IMG/VR virus record: IMGVR_UViG_3300017755_004695
Span: 1 to 47,195 of that record
Strand: one strand, 5' to 3'
DNA: 47,195 nt
Source of the DNA: a virus
In this document: in pieces, positions 7,079 to 14,342 of the stretch
Layout of the letters: each line of letters starts with the position of its first letter
Position numbering within the stretch: position 1 is the stretch's first letter
Made by a program: the position numbers and the translations under genes
The notes under the pieces: model-generated
The model's input: only the letters and a program-made list of their open reading frames with translations
Databases searched by the model: none
What the model was told of the DNA's origin: nothing

Positions 7079-7561
7079 ATGATAGAAGTAGCAGCGGCAT
7101 TAAGTGTAGCAACCACTGCATTTAACGCAATCAAAAAAGGTTTTGAAGTCGGTCGTGATATCGAGTCTATGTCTGGCGACTTGAGTCGGTGGATGGGGTC
7201 AGTATCAGATATCGATAAGGCAGGAGAGTATGCAAAGAAACCTCCATTATTTAAAAAATTATTTGCAGCAGGTTCAGTTGAAGAAGAAGCGATGGCGTCA
7301 TTTATGGCTAAGAAGAAAGCCGAAGACATGCGTTATCAACTGAAACAACTTATATCACTAACTCGAGGACCAGCGGCATGGGAAGAACTTTTAGCTACTG
7401 AAGGTGCCATACGTAAGAAGCGTCAAAAAATGGTATATGAGCAAAAAGAAAGACAAAGAAAAGTAATAGAAATTGCTGGAATTGTTTTTTTGGTAGTATT
7501 TGTTGGAGGTTTTGTCGCATGGGTAACTGGATCATTGTTAAAGGCCCAAGGTATCATTTAA
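7079..7561 (+). CDS. Conserved T4-like marine phage protein with C-terminal membrane anchor
   Basis: 160 residues. The N-terminal part (VATTAFNAIKKGFEVGRDIES then MSGDLSRWMGSVSDI) and the middle (KKPPLFKKLFAAGSVEEEAM) resemble a family I remember from T4-like cyanophages, with no assigned function. A long charged helix (residues about 75-135) leads into one transmembrane segment (IAGIVFLVVFVGGFVAWVTG). It is first in the plus-strand unit under the late promoter at 7047, so expression late in infection and a virion or lysis-related role are plausible. Confidence 0.75.
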   Translation: MIEVAAALSVATTAFNAIKKGFEVGRDIESMSGDLSRWMGSVSDIDKAGEYAKKPPLFKKLFAAGSVEEEAMASFMAKKKAEDMRYQLKQLISLTRGPAAWEELLATEGAIRKKRQKMVYEQKERQRKVIEIAGIVFLVVFVGGFVAWVTGSLLKAQGII

Positions 7562-7933
7562 TTGAAAACTTGGTTAACCACATTCACAATCATATTTCTT
7601 ATCTTCGCGTTAACGATAGTAGCACACGCAGATGGTAAGACATATGAGCCAAAAGATCCAAAGTACGGTACAAAGAAAAACTACACAAATCAACAGAAAA
7701 TAAATAGAGGTACCAATGCCTCAAAGAAAGTATATACTACTTGTAGACTAGCCAAGAGAATTAAATCACGTGTTACAGGTAGACAGGCCTGCATTTATAA
7801 AGGTGGCAACAAGACATTTACATTAATGTATGAAGATAATTGCCCTTCTCAATATAAGTGCGTATACAACCCGTGGGGTAAAGAACCAAGTATCGACGAT
7901 GTAGTTGATAGTTTAAATTCAATTAAGAAGTAG
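7562..7933 (+). CDS. Small secreted, cysteine-containing basic protein
   Basis: 123 codons starting with TTG at 7562, immediately after the previous stop. A signal peptide (WLTTFTIIFLIFALTIVAHA, then DGK) precedes a basic mature region with four cysteines (TTCRLAKR, GRQACIY, DNCPSQYKCVYNPWG), likely two disulphides in the periplasm. Resembles secreted hypothetical proteins next to the same neighbour in T4-like marine phages; no function known. Confidence 0.72.
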   Translation: MKTWLTTFTIIFLIFALTIVAHADGKTYEPKDPKYGTKKNYTNQQKINRGTNASKKVYTTCRLAKRIKSRVTGRQACIYKGGNKTFTLMYEDNCPSQYKCVYNPWGKEPSIDDVVDSLNSIKK

Positions 7934-7941
7934 AGGTAAGC

Positions 7942-8073
7942 ATGGAAGGAAGTCCAGAAAGATGGTGTAATAAATGTAATTGTAGATGTCATTGCTATTC
8001 GCCAGAATGTCCAAACTGCGCTAATGATGTATGCACAGACTGTGATTGTAAAGAAGATGAAGTTCAAACATGA
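7942..8073 (+). CDS. Cysteine-rich mini-protein, metallothionein- or zinc-knuckle-like
   Basis: A 43-residue frame from ATG 7942 (preceded by AGAGGTAAGC) to TGA 8071-8073. Ten of the first 36 residues are cysteine, at 9, 12, 14, 16, 18, 23, 26, 31, 34 and 36: CxxCxCxCxC, then CPNC, then CTDCDC. This density is typical of metallothioneins or multi-zinc knuckles. The frame overlaps the next gene's start at 8057. It lies in a late operon between secreted or basic proteins. No homologue recognised. Confidence 0.7.
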   Translation: MEGSPERWCNKCNCRCHCYSPECPNCANDVCTDCDCKEDEVQT

Positions 8074-8374
8074 AGACATGTTGATGGATATGACAATATC
8101 ATCTAAAACAAAATTGTATAAAGATGATATATTACTTTTTATTGGTGATGGTTATAAGGCTATTACTATGATGATAAACAGTTCAAAAGACCAACAACCA
8201 GTAAAAGATAAGTTTCATAAACAATTAACTATGAGAGAGAAACCTAAGTTTTCTAAAGGTGATGATCTCGAAGCACTACGAAAAGAAGCACTTGAAAGCT
8301 TTGGTAAACCAAAAGAAGAGAAACCAAACAAAAAGTCAAAGAAAACAAATCAGTGGGAAAGACTTACTAAATGA
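8057..8374 (+). CDS. Hypothetical protein, 105 residues, basic C-terminal tail
   Basis: The ATG at 8057 (MKFKHEDMLMDMT) is favoured over the one at 8024, which has no ribosome binding site. A compact N-terminal part (KLYKDDILLFIGDGYKAITMMI) is followed by a low-complexity charged tail with LEALRKEALESFGKPKEEK. Similar short proteins occur in T4-like marine phages. No motif identified. It overlaps the cysteine-rich gene by 17 bases and the next gene by four. Confidence 0.65.
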   Translation: MKFKHEDMLMDMTISSKTKLYKDDILLFIGDGYKAITMMINSSKDQQPVKDKFHKQLTMREKPKFSKGDDLEALRKEALESFGKPKEEKPNKKSKKTNQWERLTK

Positions 8375-8589
8375 TGCATGCATTTTTATTAATGGTATAC
8401 TTAGGTTCAAGAGTAGTGAGTCAAGACATGTATTTTCAAGACATTGATCGGTGTAAATACTTTGCCGAAAGACTAAACAATCAACCACCCGTACCAAATC
8501 CCGTTGCACAAGAAGATGCGCCTAGGATAATAACATACACTGCTGTATGCGTACCTAAGCGCATCGGTAAAAACACTAAAGTGTATTAG
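8371..8589 (+). CDS. Small hypothetical protein, 72 residues, hydrophobic N-terminus
   Basis: ATGATG start overlaps the preceding TGA. The first 18 residues (MMHAFLLMVYLGSRVVSQ) look like a short signal peptide. The mature part has two cysteines (DIDRCKYFAERLNNQP and YTAVCVPKR), which could pair in the periplasm. It is the last plus-strand gene; its stop overlaps head-on with the stop of the minus-strand mini-gene at 8586-8687. Confidence 0.65.
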   Translation: MMHAFLLMVYLGSRVVSQDMYFQDIDRCKYFAERLNNQPPVPNPVAQEDAPRIITYTAVCVPKRIGKNTKVY

Positions 8590-8687
8590 GCTGCTCTCAG
8601 TGGCATGCGATAGTTTAGAATTCTATGAACTCTAGCGCGATCACGTGCCTGACAAAACCTCTTCCAAGAAAATGGTCTGTAAGTCAT
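8586..8687 (-). CDS. 33-residue arginine-rich mini-protein
   Basis: ATG at 8687 has a strong GGGAGGG eight bases upstream; stop TAA at 8586-8588. It starts MTYRPFSWKRFCQARDRARV, and nine of 33 residues are Arg. Predicted to be a short basic helix, possibly nucleic-acid binding. The strong ribosome binding site is the main evidence. It converges tail to tail with the plus-strand block. Confidence 0.65.
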   Translation of the reverse strand: MTYRPFSWKRFCQARDRARVHRILNYRMPLRAA

Positions 8688-8772
8688 TAGTCACCCTCCC
8701 TAATTAATGGTTAGGTGCGTTCCTTCAGCGACTGCCTACTTCCGCCCTTTCGGGTGAACGTTTAATGTATTA

Positions 8773-9000
8773 CTATTTATATAACTCGATTATTTTAAGT
8801 GGATGCTTTTCACCGTTTTTTATTTCGAACTCGAGCTTGCCTTCTTGACATACCCATCTTGGTCCGCCGGGTCCTTGCTTTCTTTTGATGTATCTCTTCA
8901 CTTTCAAACATTGCATCATCGAGTCACGAGGTGTAAACTCTGTAGGTTTAACATCTCCACTCATAAACATTAACAAAATAAATCCTGTGAATATTTCCAT
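8773..9000 (-). CDS. Small hypothetical protein with N-terminal hydrophobic segment, 75 residues
   Basis: Begins MEIFTGFILLMFMSGDVKPT, a short signal- or anchor-like segment, then a basic region with two cysteines (MMQCLKVKRYIKRKQGPGG, RWVCQEGKLEFEI). Its ATG is coupled to the stop of the 135-residue gene upstream. Not recognised; similar secreted two-cysteine proteins occur repeatedly in this window. Confidence 0.65.
   Translation of the reverse strand: MEIFTGFILLMFMSGDVKPTEFTPRDSMMQCLKVKRYIKRKQGPGGPRWVCQEGKLEFEIKNGEKHPLKIIELYK
8774..8781 (-). promoter_or_regulatory. Putative late promoter TATAAATA upstream of the 33-residue gene
   Basis: A perfect TATAAATA reading leftward, 86 bases before the ATG at 8687. 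It coincides with the last codons of the upstream gene (Tyr-Lys-stop), so it could also be chance. Confidence 0.4.
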
Positions 9001-9407
9001 TAGTGTTTTCCGTTTATTACTTTATCTTTCAGCTTTTCTATCTGGTCCTCGAGTTTTTCAATTCTTGACTTATAAAAGTCGAGTGTAAGCTTTTGTTGTT
9101 GATCGAATGGAGCTTTACCTGTTTCAATATTCTTTGCAAGTTTTTCTAATTGGCCAGCAAGATGTTCAATTAACATGAATTGTTCTGCATCTGCAGGTAA
9201 GCTACCCATCTCGCCACGAGGCCACTTAATTCTAAACTCGGTATTCTTTTCAAGGTCTGTGTTAATTATAATAAGGTCAGTTTCTACCTTGTTTAATCTT
9301 TCAATAATACCGAAGTATGCCCATACACCTACAGCTACTGCCATTATGATGGAAAGCAGATTTCTTATCGGCATTTCAACGCCAGTGTTTTCAGATATCT
9401 TTGGCAT
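9000..9407 (-). CDS. Membrane-anchored coiled-coil protein, 135 residues
   Basis: A short N-terminal segment (MPKISENTGVEMPIRN) precedes one transmembrane helix (LLSIIMAVAVGVWAYFGI). Then comes a predominantly helical part with heptads (ERLNKVETDLIIINTDLEK and KSRIEKLEDQIEKLKDKV) around a WPRGEMGSLPADAEQF linker. Proteins with this layout are common in T4-like cyanophages and may be virion- or baseplate-associated, but no function is established to my knowledge. AAGGAG precedes the ATG and a late promoter lies at 9426. Confidence 0.72.
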   Translation of the reverse strand: MPKISENTGVEMPIRNLLSIIMAVAVGVWAYFGIIERLNKVETDLIIINTDLEKNTEFRIKWPRGEMGSLPADAEQFMLIEHLAGQLEKLAKNIETGKAPFDQQQKLTLDFYKSRIEKLEDQIEKLKDKVINGKH

Positions 9408-9425
9408 AAGTACTCCTTACAGTAT

Positions 9426-9433
9426 TATTTATA
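9426..9433 (-). promoter_or_regulatory. T4-type late promoter
   Basis: Perfect TATAAATA reading leftward, followed by ATACT, the ribosome binding site AAGGAG and the ATG at 9407. Intergenic and at the expected distance. Confidence 0.75.
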
Positions 9434-9435
9434 TG

Positions 9436-9494
9436 CTGTCAAAATATTGACAGTTACTATAATTTGACACACTGTACTGTCAGGTTTTTGACAG
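9436..9494. repeat. Cluster of inverted repeats with CTGTCA/TGACAG arms
   Basis: Two inverted repeats share the same arms. At 9436-9453, CTGTCAA and TTGACAG flank AATA, a perfect 7+7. At 9477-9494, CTGTCA and TGACAG flank six bases. A further TGACA lies between them at 9465-9469. The second overlaps the end of the upstream gene. Either tandem RNA hairpins ending that transcript, or operator half-sites upstream of the late promoter. Confidence 0.6.
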
Positions 9495-9821
9495 ATCAGT
9501 ATTGTACTTATACTCAATATCACCACACTTATCAAATTCATTCATATCATGGACATATAGTTGTATAATTCCATAATGTAATACTTTAAGTAAATCTTTA
9601 CGAGCATCACTACTCGTACCTTTTTTACCGTATCTTTGAGCATACTTCATAATATTACCGATACAGAAACCTGTACCGTGGCCGCCATCAATAATAAATT
9701 CTGTTGCTTGGAAATGCTGCCTAGAATAATGACCAGTATAAGTTGAATCAATTACTCTTAGTAACTCTTCAACATATTCTTTTTCATTAAATTTATATTC
9801 ACCTTTCGGTTCTTTACTCAT
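9480..9821 (-). CDS. DUF3310-like phage protein
   Basis: 113 residues from the ATG at 9821, which has AGGAGGTGAGC in front; a frame extension to 9845 lacks this. The core (HYSRQHFQATEFIIDGGHG, FCIGNIMKYAQRYGKKG, then DLLKVLHYGIIQLY) matches the DUF3310 pattern HY...e.ID.i...g...GN.iKYi.R.g.K.g..DL.Ka..YL. Such proteins are frequent in phages and poorly characterised. It overlaps the preceding gene's end by eight bases. Confidence 0.75.
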   Translation of the reverse strand: MSKEPKGEYKFNEKEYVEELLRVIDSTYTGHYSRQHFQATEFIIDGGHGTGFCIGNIMKYAQRYGKKGTSSDARKDLLKVLHYGIIQLYVHDMNEFDKCGDIEYKYNTDLSKT

Positions 9822-10176
9822 GCTCACCTCCTGGGTCATTATCATCTAATTTAACTCTTTTACCATTTATCCACATATATTGTCTTGCTCTTGGAAAACT
9901 ATGGTAACCATTACTTTTTATAAACCATTGCGGCTTATTTCTTGCAGTTTCAAAAGTAGCTACTGTTATCGCAATAGCTGCTAATAGAAATATATGAGCA
10001 ATAGTAGTGGCACCAAAAATCCACATGCTACCAAAGTAACTACTAAATACAATGCACCACATCCACGCTAAGACCTGAAGTACCATGTGCCTTGTATTCG
10101 TATGCGGTATTTTTTTAAGCGGATTAATATCCGCATTCATTACGCCGTTCCAACTATCGTAAATAAACTGTCTCAT
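9814..10176 (-). CDS. Two-span membrane protein, 120 residues
   Basis: Starts MRQFIYDSWNGVMNADINPL, followed by two closely spaced hydrophobic segments (VLQVLAWMWCIVFSSYFGSM and ATTIAHIFLLAAIAITVATF), then a hydrophilic tail (YHSFPRARQYMWINGKRV). Unrecognised in function; similar to conserved membrane proteins of T4-like marine phages. ATGA-coupled to the preceding gene. Confidence 0.7.
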   Translation of the reverse strand: MRQFIYDSWNGVMNADINPLKKIPHTNTRHMVLQVLAWMWCIVFSSYFGSMWIFGATTIAHIFLLAAIAITVATFETARNKPQWFIKSNGYHSFPRARQYMWINGKRVKLDDNDPGGEHE

Positions 10177-10376
10177 TTTAAATCTTTCTGTAGTTTTTCT
10201 AATAGCTCCTTATGTTCTCTTACAACACGTAAACAATTAGGCATATCAGTTCTATAATTAATCCAAATTTTTCTTAATACTTTAGGATCACTTGAATCAT
10301 TTAAACAATCTGCAGAGCTCAAATTATCTGAAACTACTTTTTCTAATTCATTTAATTTTTCAATATCATAGAACAT
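10173..10376 (-). CDS. Small hypothetical protein, 67 residues
   Basis: Helical, acidic/basic, with two cysteines (SSADCLNDSSD and DMPNCLRVVREHKELL) and no signal or membrane segment. Sits directly after the 70-residue gene (stop at 10377) and is ATGA-coupled to the next. No function recognised. Confidence 0.6.
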   Translation of the reverse strand: MFYDIEKLNELEKVVSDNLSSADCLNDSSDPKVLRKIWINYRTDMPNCLRVVREHKELLEKLQKDLK

Positions 10377-10589
10377 TTATTTAATACTACCTATCATTAC
10401 TAGTATACAAATATAGAAGAATGCAAATATAAAAACTGGTGTTGCATTTGAAATCTTTTTTGTAGTTTTTGGTTCTTCTCTTAAGTAATAGAAACCCATA
10501 TAGTCTCTATCCCAAGCATCTCTTCTTGTATCTTGTTTAGTTTGATCAACCTTAATAGATAATGGATCTACTTTATAATCTTCTTTCAT
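10377..10589 (-). CDS. Small C-terminally anchored membrane protein, 70 residues
   Basis: The ATG at 10589, four bases after AGGTGGG, is preferred to a GTG nine bases upstream. Hydrophilic N-terminal 45 residues (VDPLSIKVDQTKQDTRRDAW), then one C-terminal transmembrane helix (ATPVFIFAFFYICILVMIGS). Adjacent to the cell wall hydrolase gene with a four-base overlap, so it could be a lysis accessory; this is inference only. Confidence 0.65.
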   Translation of the reverse strand: MKEDYKVDPLSIKVDQTKQDTRRDAWDRDYMGFYYLREEPKTTKKISNATPVFIFAFFYICILVMIGSIK

Positions 10590-11134
10590 TTTTCCCACCT
10601 GTAAAATATGTGATCACCTACGATAAGAGTCTTTGTCTTAGTTTTTCTCCATGCTGGATATACATAGTTTGCATGATAGTGTGTTGCTCCATAAGTTATA
10701 TCTTCATTATATTGACCAAAGAATATTATCCTAGCTATTTCGACAGCAATCCTGTATACTTCTCTATCATATGATGGTATCTCATCGCCTTTACCATCAC
10801 AGTACCAACTAAACTGACATCTATTCTTAACCGGAAATAATATTGTTTTGTCTTTCCAAGATGGCCTTGTTGGACCTTGCATTATTACTTCACAGTATGT
10901 GTCAGGATAACGTTTATCACTAACACGATTATCAACCACAAATGCCACTGCAAACATTCCTCTTACAGGTTGATTACGTGCTTCCCAATATATATTATCT
11001 GCTAGACAACTAATTTGTTCAAATGCAGTACCTTTTATTGATAAGTTTGCTTTAGCTGGTGTACAGTATGTTAATATAAGCATACCAAATACACCAAACA
11101 ACAAACCTTTTAAGTAATTGGTGTTATTAAGCAT
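10586..11134 (-). CDS. SleB-like cell wall hydrolase
   Basis: 182 residues from the ATG at 11134, which lies in the last codons of the upstream gene; the frame extends further but would overlap that gene by over 100 bases. A signal peptide or anchor (GLLFGVFGMLILTYCTPAKA) precedes the Hydrolase_2/SleB domain: CLADNIYWEARNQPVRGMFA (catalytic Glu in YWEAR), VAFVVDNRVSDKRYPDTYCE, CQFSWYCDGK, and DITYGATHYHANYVYPAW (GAthYH). The family cleaves peptidoglycan, and homologues are common in marine T4-like phages, likely for lysis or entry. Confidence 0.88.
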   Translation of the reverse strand: MLNNTNYLKGLLFGVFGMLILTYCTPAKANLSIKGTAFEQISCLADNIYWEARNQPVRGMFAVAFVVDNRVSDKRYPDTYCEVIMQGPTRPSWKDKTILFPVKNRCQFSWYCDGKGDEIPSYDREVYRIAVEIARIIFFGQYNEDITYGATHYHANYVYPAWRKTKTKTLIVGDHIFYRWEK

Positions 11135-11315
11135 GCCAGAAGTTCTCAACTTCTTCAGCAATTGCAAATTGATCGAGCCAGTTGTACTCAACTTTTCTAA
11201 GCTTTTCAACTTTTTGTTGAGCTTCCCATACTGTGTCACTATCTTTTACAAGATTAGCTGCCTTACCGTAAAACTCTTCTTGTAAATCCATCATTAAACT
11301 TTTAACTTTTGCCAT
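11127..11315 (-). CDS. Small helical protein, 62 residues
   Basis: MAKVKSLMMDLQEEFYGKAA followed by a charged helical run and WLDQFAIAEEVENFWHA. Predicted fully helical, acidic, no cysteines. First gene behind the promoter at 11346, so probably expressed early. A GGGAG-type ribosome binding site precedes it. Similar small proteins occur in T4-like marine phages; function unknown. Confidence 0.65.
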   Translation of the reverse strand: MAKVKSLMMDLQEEFYGKAANLVKDSDTVWEAQQKVEKLRKVEYNWLDQFAIAEEVENFWHA

Positions 11316-11345
11316 AATTTAAACTCCCTTTTTAATTATAGTTAT

Positions 11346-11374
11346 ATTATACACTAGTTTTTCCTAAATGTAAA
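11346..11374 (-). promoter_or_regulatory. Sigma70-type early promoter
   Basis: Minus strand TTTACA (11374-11369), 17 bases, TATAAT (11351-11346), preceded by a T-rich CATTTTTTCC tract as in the other cassettes. Drives the 62-residue gene and the SleB hydrolase. Confidence 0.8.
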
Positions 11375-11419
11375 GGAAAAAATGAATTAATTAATTTCAT
11401 AACCAAGATTTTCTGCAAC

Positions 11420-11653
11420 TCATGAATTACCTAAGTCATAAGCAATCGCTACAATAGCACCTTCTCTAGGTAAAGTGTCCATGTATTGAATTAGCTTCTT
11501 AGCACCAGAATAATTCTTATCCTTAATCATATTAAGGATAGCTTTGAAATCTTTGGCATCCTGCTTGTACATATCAACCATATCTTCGCTGATAGCCCAA
11601 GGTGCTTTAGAATCTTCGATTGTAGCTTTTATAAGATTATTTAAATGTTTCAT
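11420..11653 (-). CDS. Small acidic protein, 77 residues
   Basis: Starts MKHLNNLIKATIEDSKAPWA; helical, with DAKDFKAILNMIKDKNYSGA resembling a two-helix fold, no cysteine-rich or membrane part. It stands alone between two early promoters, with GGAG before the ATG. Possibly an early host-interaction protein, judged from promoter context only. Confidence 0.65.
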   Translation of the reverse strand: MKHLNNLIKATIEDSKAPWAISEDMVDMYKQDAKDFKAILNMIKDKNYSGAKKLIQYMDTLPREGAIVAIAYDLGNS

Positions 11654-11687
11654 TTTAGTTTCTCCGCTTTTTTAATTTTATAGTACT

Positions 11688-11716
11688 ATTATACCACAAA
11701 AAAAACCGTTTGTAAA
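11688..11716 (-). promoter_or_regulatory. Sigma70-type early promoter
   Basis: Minus strand TTTACA (11716-11711), 17 bases ending TGG, TATAAT (11693-11688). Part of a terminator-promoter cassette repeated at 35196-35254 and 35690-35750. Confidence 0.82.
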
Positions 11717-11746
11717 GGAAAAAATGCACTTAAATGAAAAAAAGTG
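11717..11746 (-). terminator. Hairpin plus T-tract ending the glycosylation operon
   Basis: Directly after the stop of the 205-residue gene, minus-strand arms CACTT and AAGTG form a short stem followed by CATTTTTTCC. The hairpin is weak (5 bp) but the same element recurs at two other cassettes, always just before a promoter. Confidence 0.5.
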
Positions 11747-11748
11747 AA

Positions 11749-12366
11749 TTAAGCCATTTTGGCTTTGGATTCATACGTTTTTACTGAAACGTTATCAGGT
11801 ACTGGGAATTTAACTGCATCATGAATATGGTGCATTATGAAGTTAGTGTTAGGAAACTCTTTAAACATATGCTGCCAAACCGGTCTCCAGTTATTTGCAA
11901 GTCTATTAGTATTTACATTGCCTCTATCTGAATTCAGATAGAAATCAGAACAACTTCTAAGATTAAAATCAAATATAGAGTCAAATCCATACATGTGGAT
12001 TTCATCTGCTTTAACTTTATTTGCTGCGTAGTGTGCCGCCATGTGACCACAATTAAAGTCTGTATAGTTTGCCACATACTTTGGAAGTACAGTATAAAAT
12101 TCTTTTACTTGGTGTGAATGCTTTACATAAAAAGTAGACTGTTGATCCATCCAAATTTTTGGTCTCATTCCTAATATCCAATCGCCAGGGATAGTAAGCG
12201 AGCCTTCATGTAGTGCACGCATCATTTTAAAATCAACCATAATAGTGCCATAAACACCTTCAACTGGCCACGGTGGAATGTTACAGGTTAACTTCATTCC
12301 AACTCTTTTTTCTTTATGAAATAAACTTGCTTGATCGCCGTTACCAATAATATGTACTACTTTCAT
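11749..12366 (-). CDS. Conserved protein of the phage glycosylation cluster, 205 residues
   Basis: Begins MKVVHIIGNGDQASLFHKEK, with a Rossmann-like first strand and glycine loop. Later landmarks are GVYGTIMVDFKMMRALHEGS, YTDFNCGHMAAHYAANKVKA, DEIHMYGFDSIFDFNLRS and NWRPVWQHMF. I recall very similar proteins in T4-like cyanophages. The GHMA..YA...GaDEIHMYGFDS pattern resembles DUF115/sialyltransferase-like sugar enzymes, but the activity is not established. It is the last gene of the leftward sugar operon, ATGA-coupled to the glycosyltransferase upstream. Confidence 0.65.
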   Translation of the reverse strand: MKVVHIIGNGDQASLFHKEKRVGMKLTCNIPPWPVEGVYGTIMVDFKMMRALHEGSLTIPGDWILGMRPKIWMDQQSTFYVKHSHQVKEFYTVLPKYVANYTDFNCGHMAAHYAANKVKADEIHMYGFDSIFDFNLRSCSDFYLNSDRGNVNTNRLANNWRPVWQHMFKEFPNTNFIMHHIHDAVKFPVPDNVSVKTYESKAKMA

Positions 12367-13019
12367 ACTAACATACCTCTTATTATTTCTTTACCTTTTT
12401 GACCTGTCCAATGCATGATTCTTATTTTACCGGAATAACCATCTTTCAATTGTAATCTCATAACATTATATTCATTAGGCAAATCTTGAATGTAACTAAT
12501 CTTAGTAATTGGAGATAATATACTATCAAGTATTTCTTGATCTCCCCAGAATTCTTCTGGAGCCTTATCATGAGATTTTCTAACTGCGCCAGCCCATTGT
12601 GATAATATTATAGGTTTATCTATAAAACCTACTACACCAGAATTATGCCATTTATGACCGCGTCTTTTAGTCCAAGGTTTATCTTCAGCCATTGATAACT
12701 TTTTTGGTTCAAGTGTATCAAATATGCCATCAATATTGTCTTTGACTTCACAATCTAAATCTATCCATACTGTTTTTTTAGAAGGACATTTTAACATAGT
12801 TAAAGGTTTTTTAAACCAACCTCGTTCTTCAATTCCTGTTAAGTCCATGACTGCATGAACATTTGCATGTACAATGTTAAGACCTAAATCGGTCAATCCA
12901 AAATCAGAAAATATTAGTGGCTTGTCACAATGTTTTTTAAAATTCTTAAAAAACCAAGGGAGCATCCATTCATGTCCTGCGTCACATCCAGTTACAAATG
13001 CTTCATCATATGATTTCAT
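12363..13019 (-). CDS. Glycosyltransferase (GT-A fold, GT8-like)
   Basis: 218 residues starting at the ATG at 13019, eight bases after a GGTGAG. The first strand is EAFVTGCDAGHEWMLPWFF. The metal-binding motif is DLDCE in CPSKKTVWIDLDCEVKDN, followed by KWHNSGVVGFIDKP, the NsGv..f motif of GT8-like enzymes, and FWGDQEILDSIL (gDQ). These are the donor-site landmarks of retaining GT-A glycosyltransferases. Donor and acceptor unknown. The gene overlaps its neighbours at both ends. Confidence 0.75.
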   Translation of the reverse strand: MKSYDEAFVTGCDAGHEWMLPWFFKNFKKHCDKPLIFSDFGLTDLGLNIVHANVHAVMDLTGIEERGWFKKPLTMLKCPSKKTVWIDLDCEVKDNIDGIFDTLEPKKLSMAEDKPWTKRRGHKWHNSGVVGFIDKPIILSQWAGAVRKSHDKAPEEFWGDQEILDSILSPITKISYIQDLPNEYNVMRLQLKDGYSGKIRIMHWTGQKGKEIIRGMLV

Positions 13020-13647
13020 ACGTCTCACCATAATTATGTTTAGCGTAACAACCTGCTTTTTGTTGTATTGTAGTAAAACTATCTCTTGCTTCTACCGGCC
13101 AAGGATAGTATTCTCCTAAAGTAAATTTACTTGAATGTATATATATGTCTGTTGGACCTGCACTGAATGCACATTCATCTATCAATTGTTGTGCACCTTT
13201 TGGTGTTAATCTATATCCGTGAGCTCCAGGGAAATATGGTTTCGAAACTAAAGATCCATAACCTATATACGATGGTGTGTTAAACTTACCGTATGATGGC
13301 TTACCTAAGTTTAAAATATCAAACATCATCATTTGTGGTATATCACCAACTAGCACCGCGTCATGCTCAAATATTACTATCGGCTCTTTAGATCTTACAC
13401 ATTTTTTCCAAAGACTATGATGACTTAAAAATCCTGCAATACAATTTTCTGGTCTACTATATTTTTCATGAAATAATGCTTCTGGATAATTAAGCTTTTT
13501 CAATTCTTCATATACATCACAATTTTGTGGACTATAAGCTTTATGTTTTTTAATCGCGTAACCAAACACTTTACCGCTTTTTACACACCTGTCAGCAACC
13601 TGTACTGATCTTTCGTTTTCCATTATTGTTATTACATGCATCTTCAT
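13006..13647 (-). CDS. GT25-like glycosyltransferase (copy 1)
   Basis: 213 residues. CIAGFLSHHSLWKKCVRSKE then PIVIFEHDAVLVGDIP is the core of GT25 (LPS/collagen glucosyltransferase) enzymes: aC..SH..lw..... and a DxD-like EHDA. Late in the protein, PGAHGYRLTPKGAQQLIDEC matches the family's aY.ls..gA..l. It is a diverged tandem paralogue of the next gene (13644-14342), which has GFLSH/CFLSH and EHD at the same places. Function: transfer of a sugar to LPS, protein or another acceptor. Confidence 0.78.
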   Translation of the reverse strand: MKMHVITIMENERSVQVADRCVKSGKVFGYAIKKHKAYSPQNCDVYEELKKLNYPEALFHEKYSRPENCIAGFLSHHSLWKKCVRSKEPIVIFEHDAVLVGDIPQMMMFDILNLGKPSYGKFNTPSYIGYGSLVSKPYFPGAHGYRLTPKGAQQLIDECAFSAGPTDIYIHSSKFTLGEYYPWPVEARDSFTTIQQKAGCYAKHNYGETYEII

Positions 13648-14342
13648 AGTGTTGTCGTTGACCTCAATCCTTGTATTCTCGTATAGAAGTTACGTGTTAC
13701 ACCAAGTTTTGGTACAAGTTGATAACACATTAGTGCGTCGTTTGGCCACATACCGTATTCCTGAGCAAGATCAATCATCTTACGTGCACCTTCTGGTTTC
13801 ATGACATAAGCTGAGTTACCTGCCAAACCTTGTGGTATATTAAACTCGTCTATCCTAGGAACTGGTTGAAAGAAATCAGTTCTTTCCAATATCATATCGT
13901 GATACATTTTTGATTTGCGTGTCGCCATTGACGGATCATTTATACCGATAATATCAAGTTCTGCTCTTGCAAACGTGCTGTCTGCTGGTAATTTTTTTAT
14001 AAACCTAGAGTCATGTTCTAATATTAGTATTGTTTCATCAATCTTTTTACAGTGTTGCCAAAGATACCAGTGACTTAAAAAACAAGAGATACGTTTTCTA
14101 GGATCTGCGGTAGTGTATGCAGACTTTATCATTCCACTTTTTAAGTCTGTTTCTTTACCTTCCCATGGATAATTCCACACTAAGCCATTGCCACCAGTGT
14201 AACCTTCTACCTTATCAAGCGGTATCGCTTCATGCATTTCTAATCCATCGTCATGACCATACTTATCGTAACTCTCTTTAAGTTCAGCGTATCCAGCCAT
14301 CGATGTTTTATTATCTGGTACAACTATTGCAAATGCTTTCAT
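13644..14342 (-). CDS. GT25-like glycosyltransferase (copy 2)
   Basis: 232 residues with RISCFLSHWYLWQHCKKIDE, then TILILEHDSRFIKKLP, and LAGNSAYVMKPEGARKMIDL, the same layout as its downstream neighbour. Tandem duplication with divergence suggests the two act on successive residues or different acceptors. ATGA overlaps on both sides place it firmly in the operon. Confidence 0.78.
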   Translation of the reverse strand: MKAFAIVVPDNKTSMAGYAELKESYDKYGHDDGLEMHEAIPLDKVEGYTGGNGLVWNYPWEGKETDLKSGMIKSAYTTADPRKRISCFLSHWYLWQHCKKIDETILILEHDSRFIKKLPADSTFARAELDIIGINDPSMATRKSKMYHDMILERTDFFQPVPRIDEFNIPQGLAGNSAYVMKPEGARKMIDLAQEYGMWPNDALMCYQLVPKLGVTRNFYTRIQGLRSTTTL

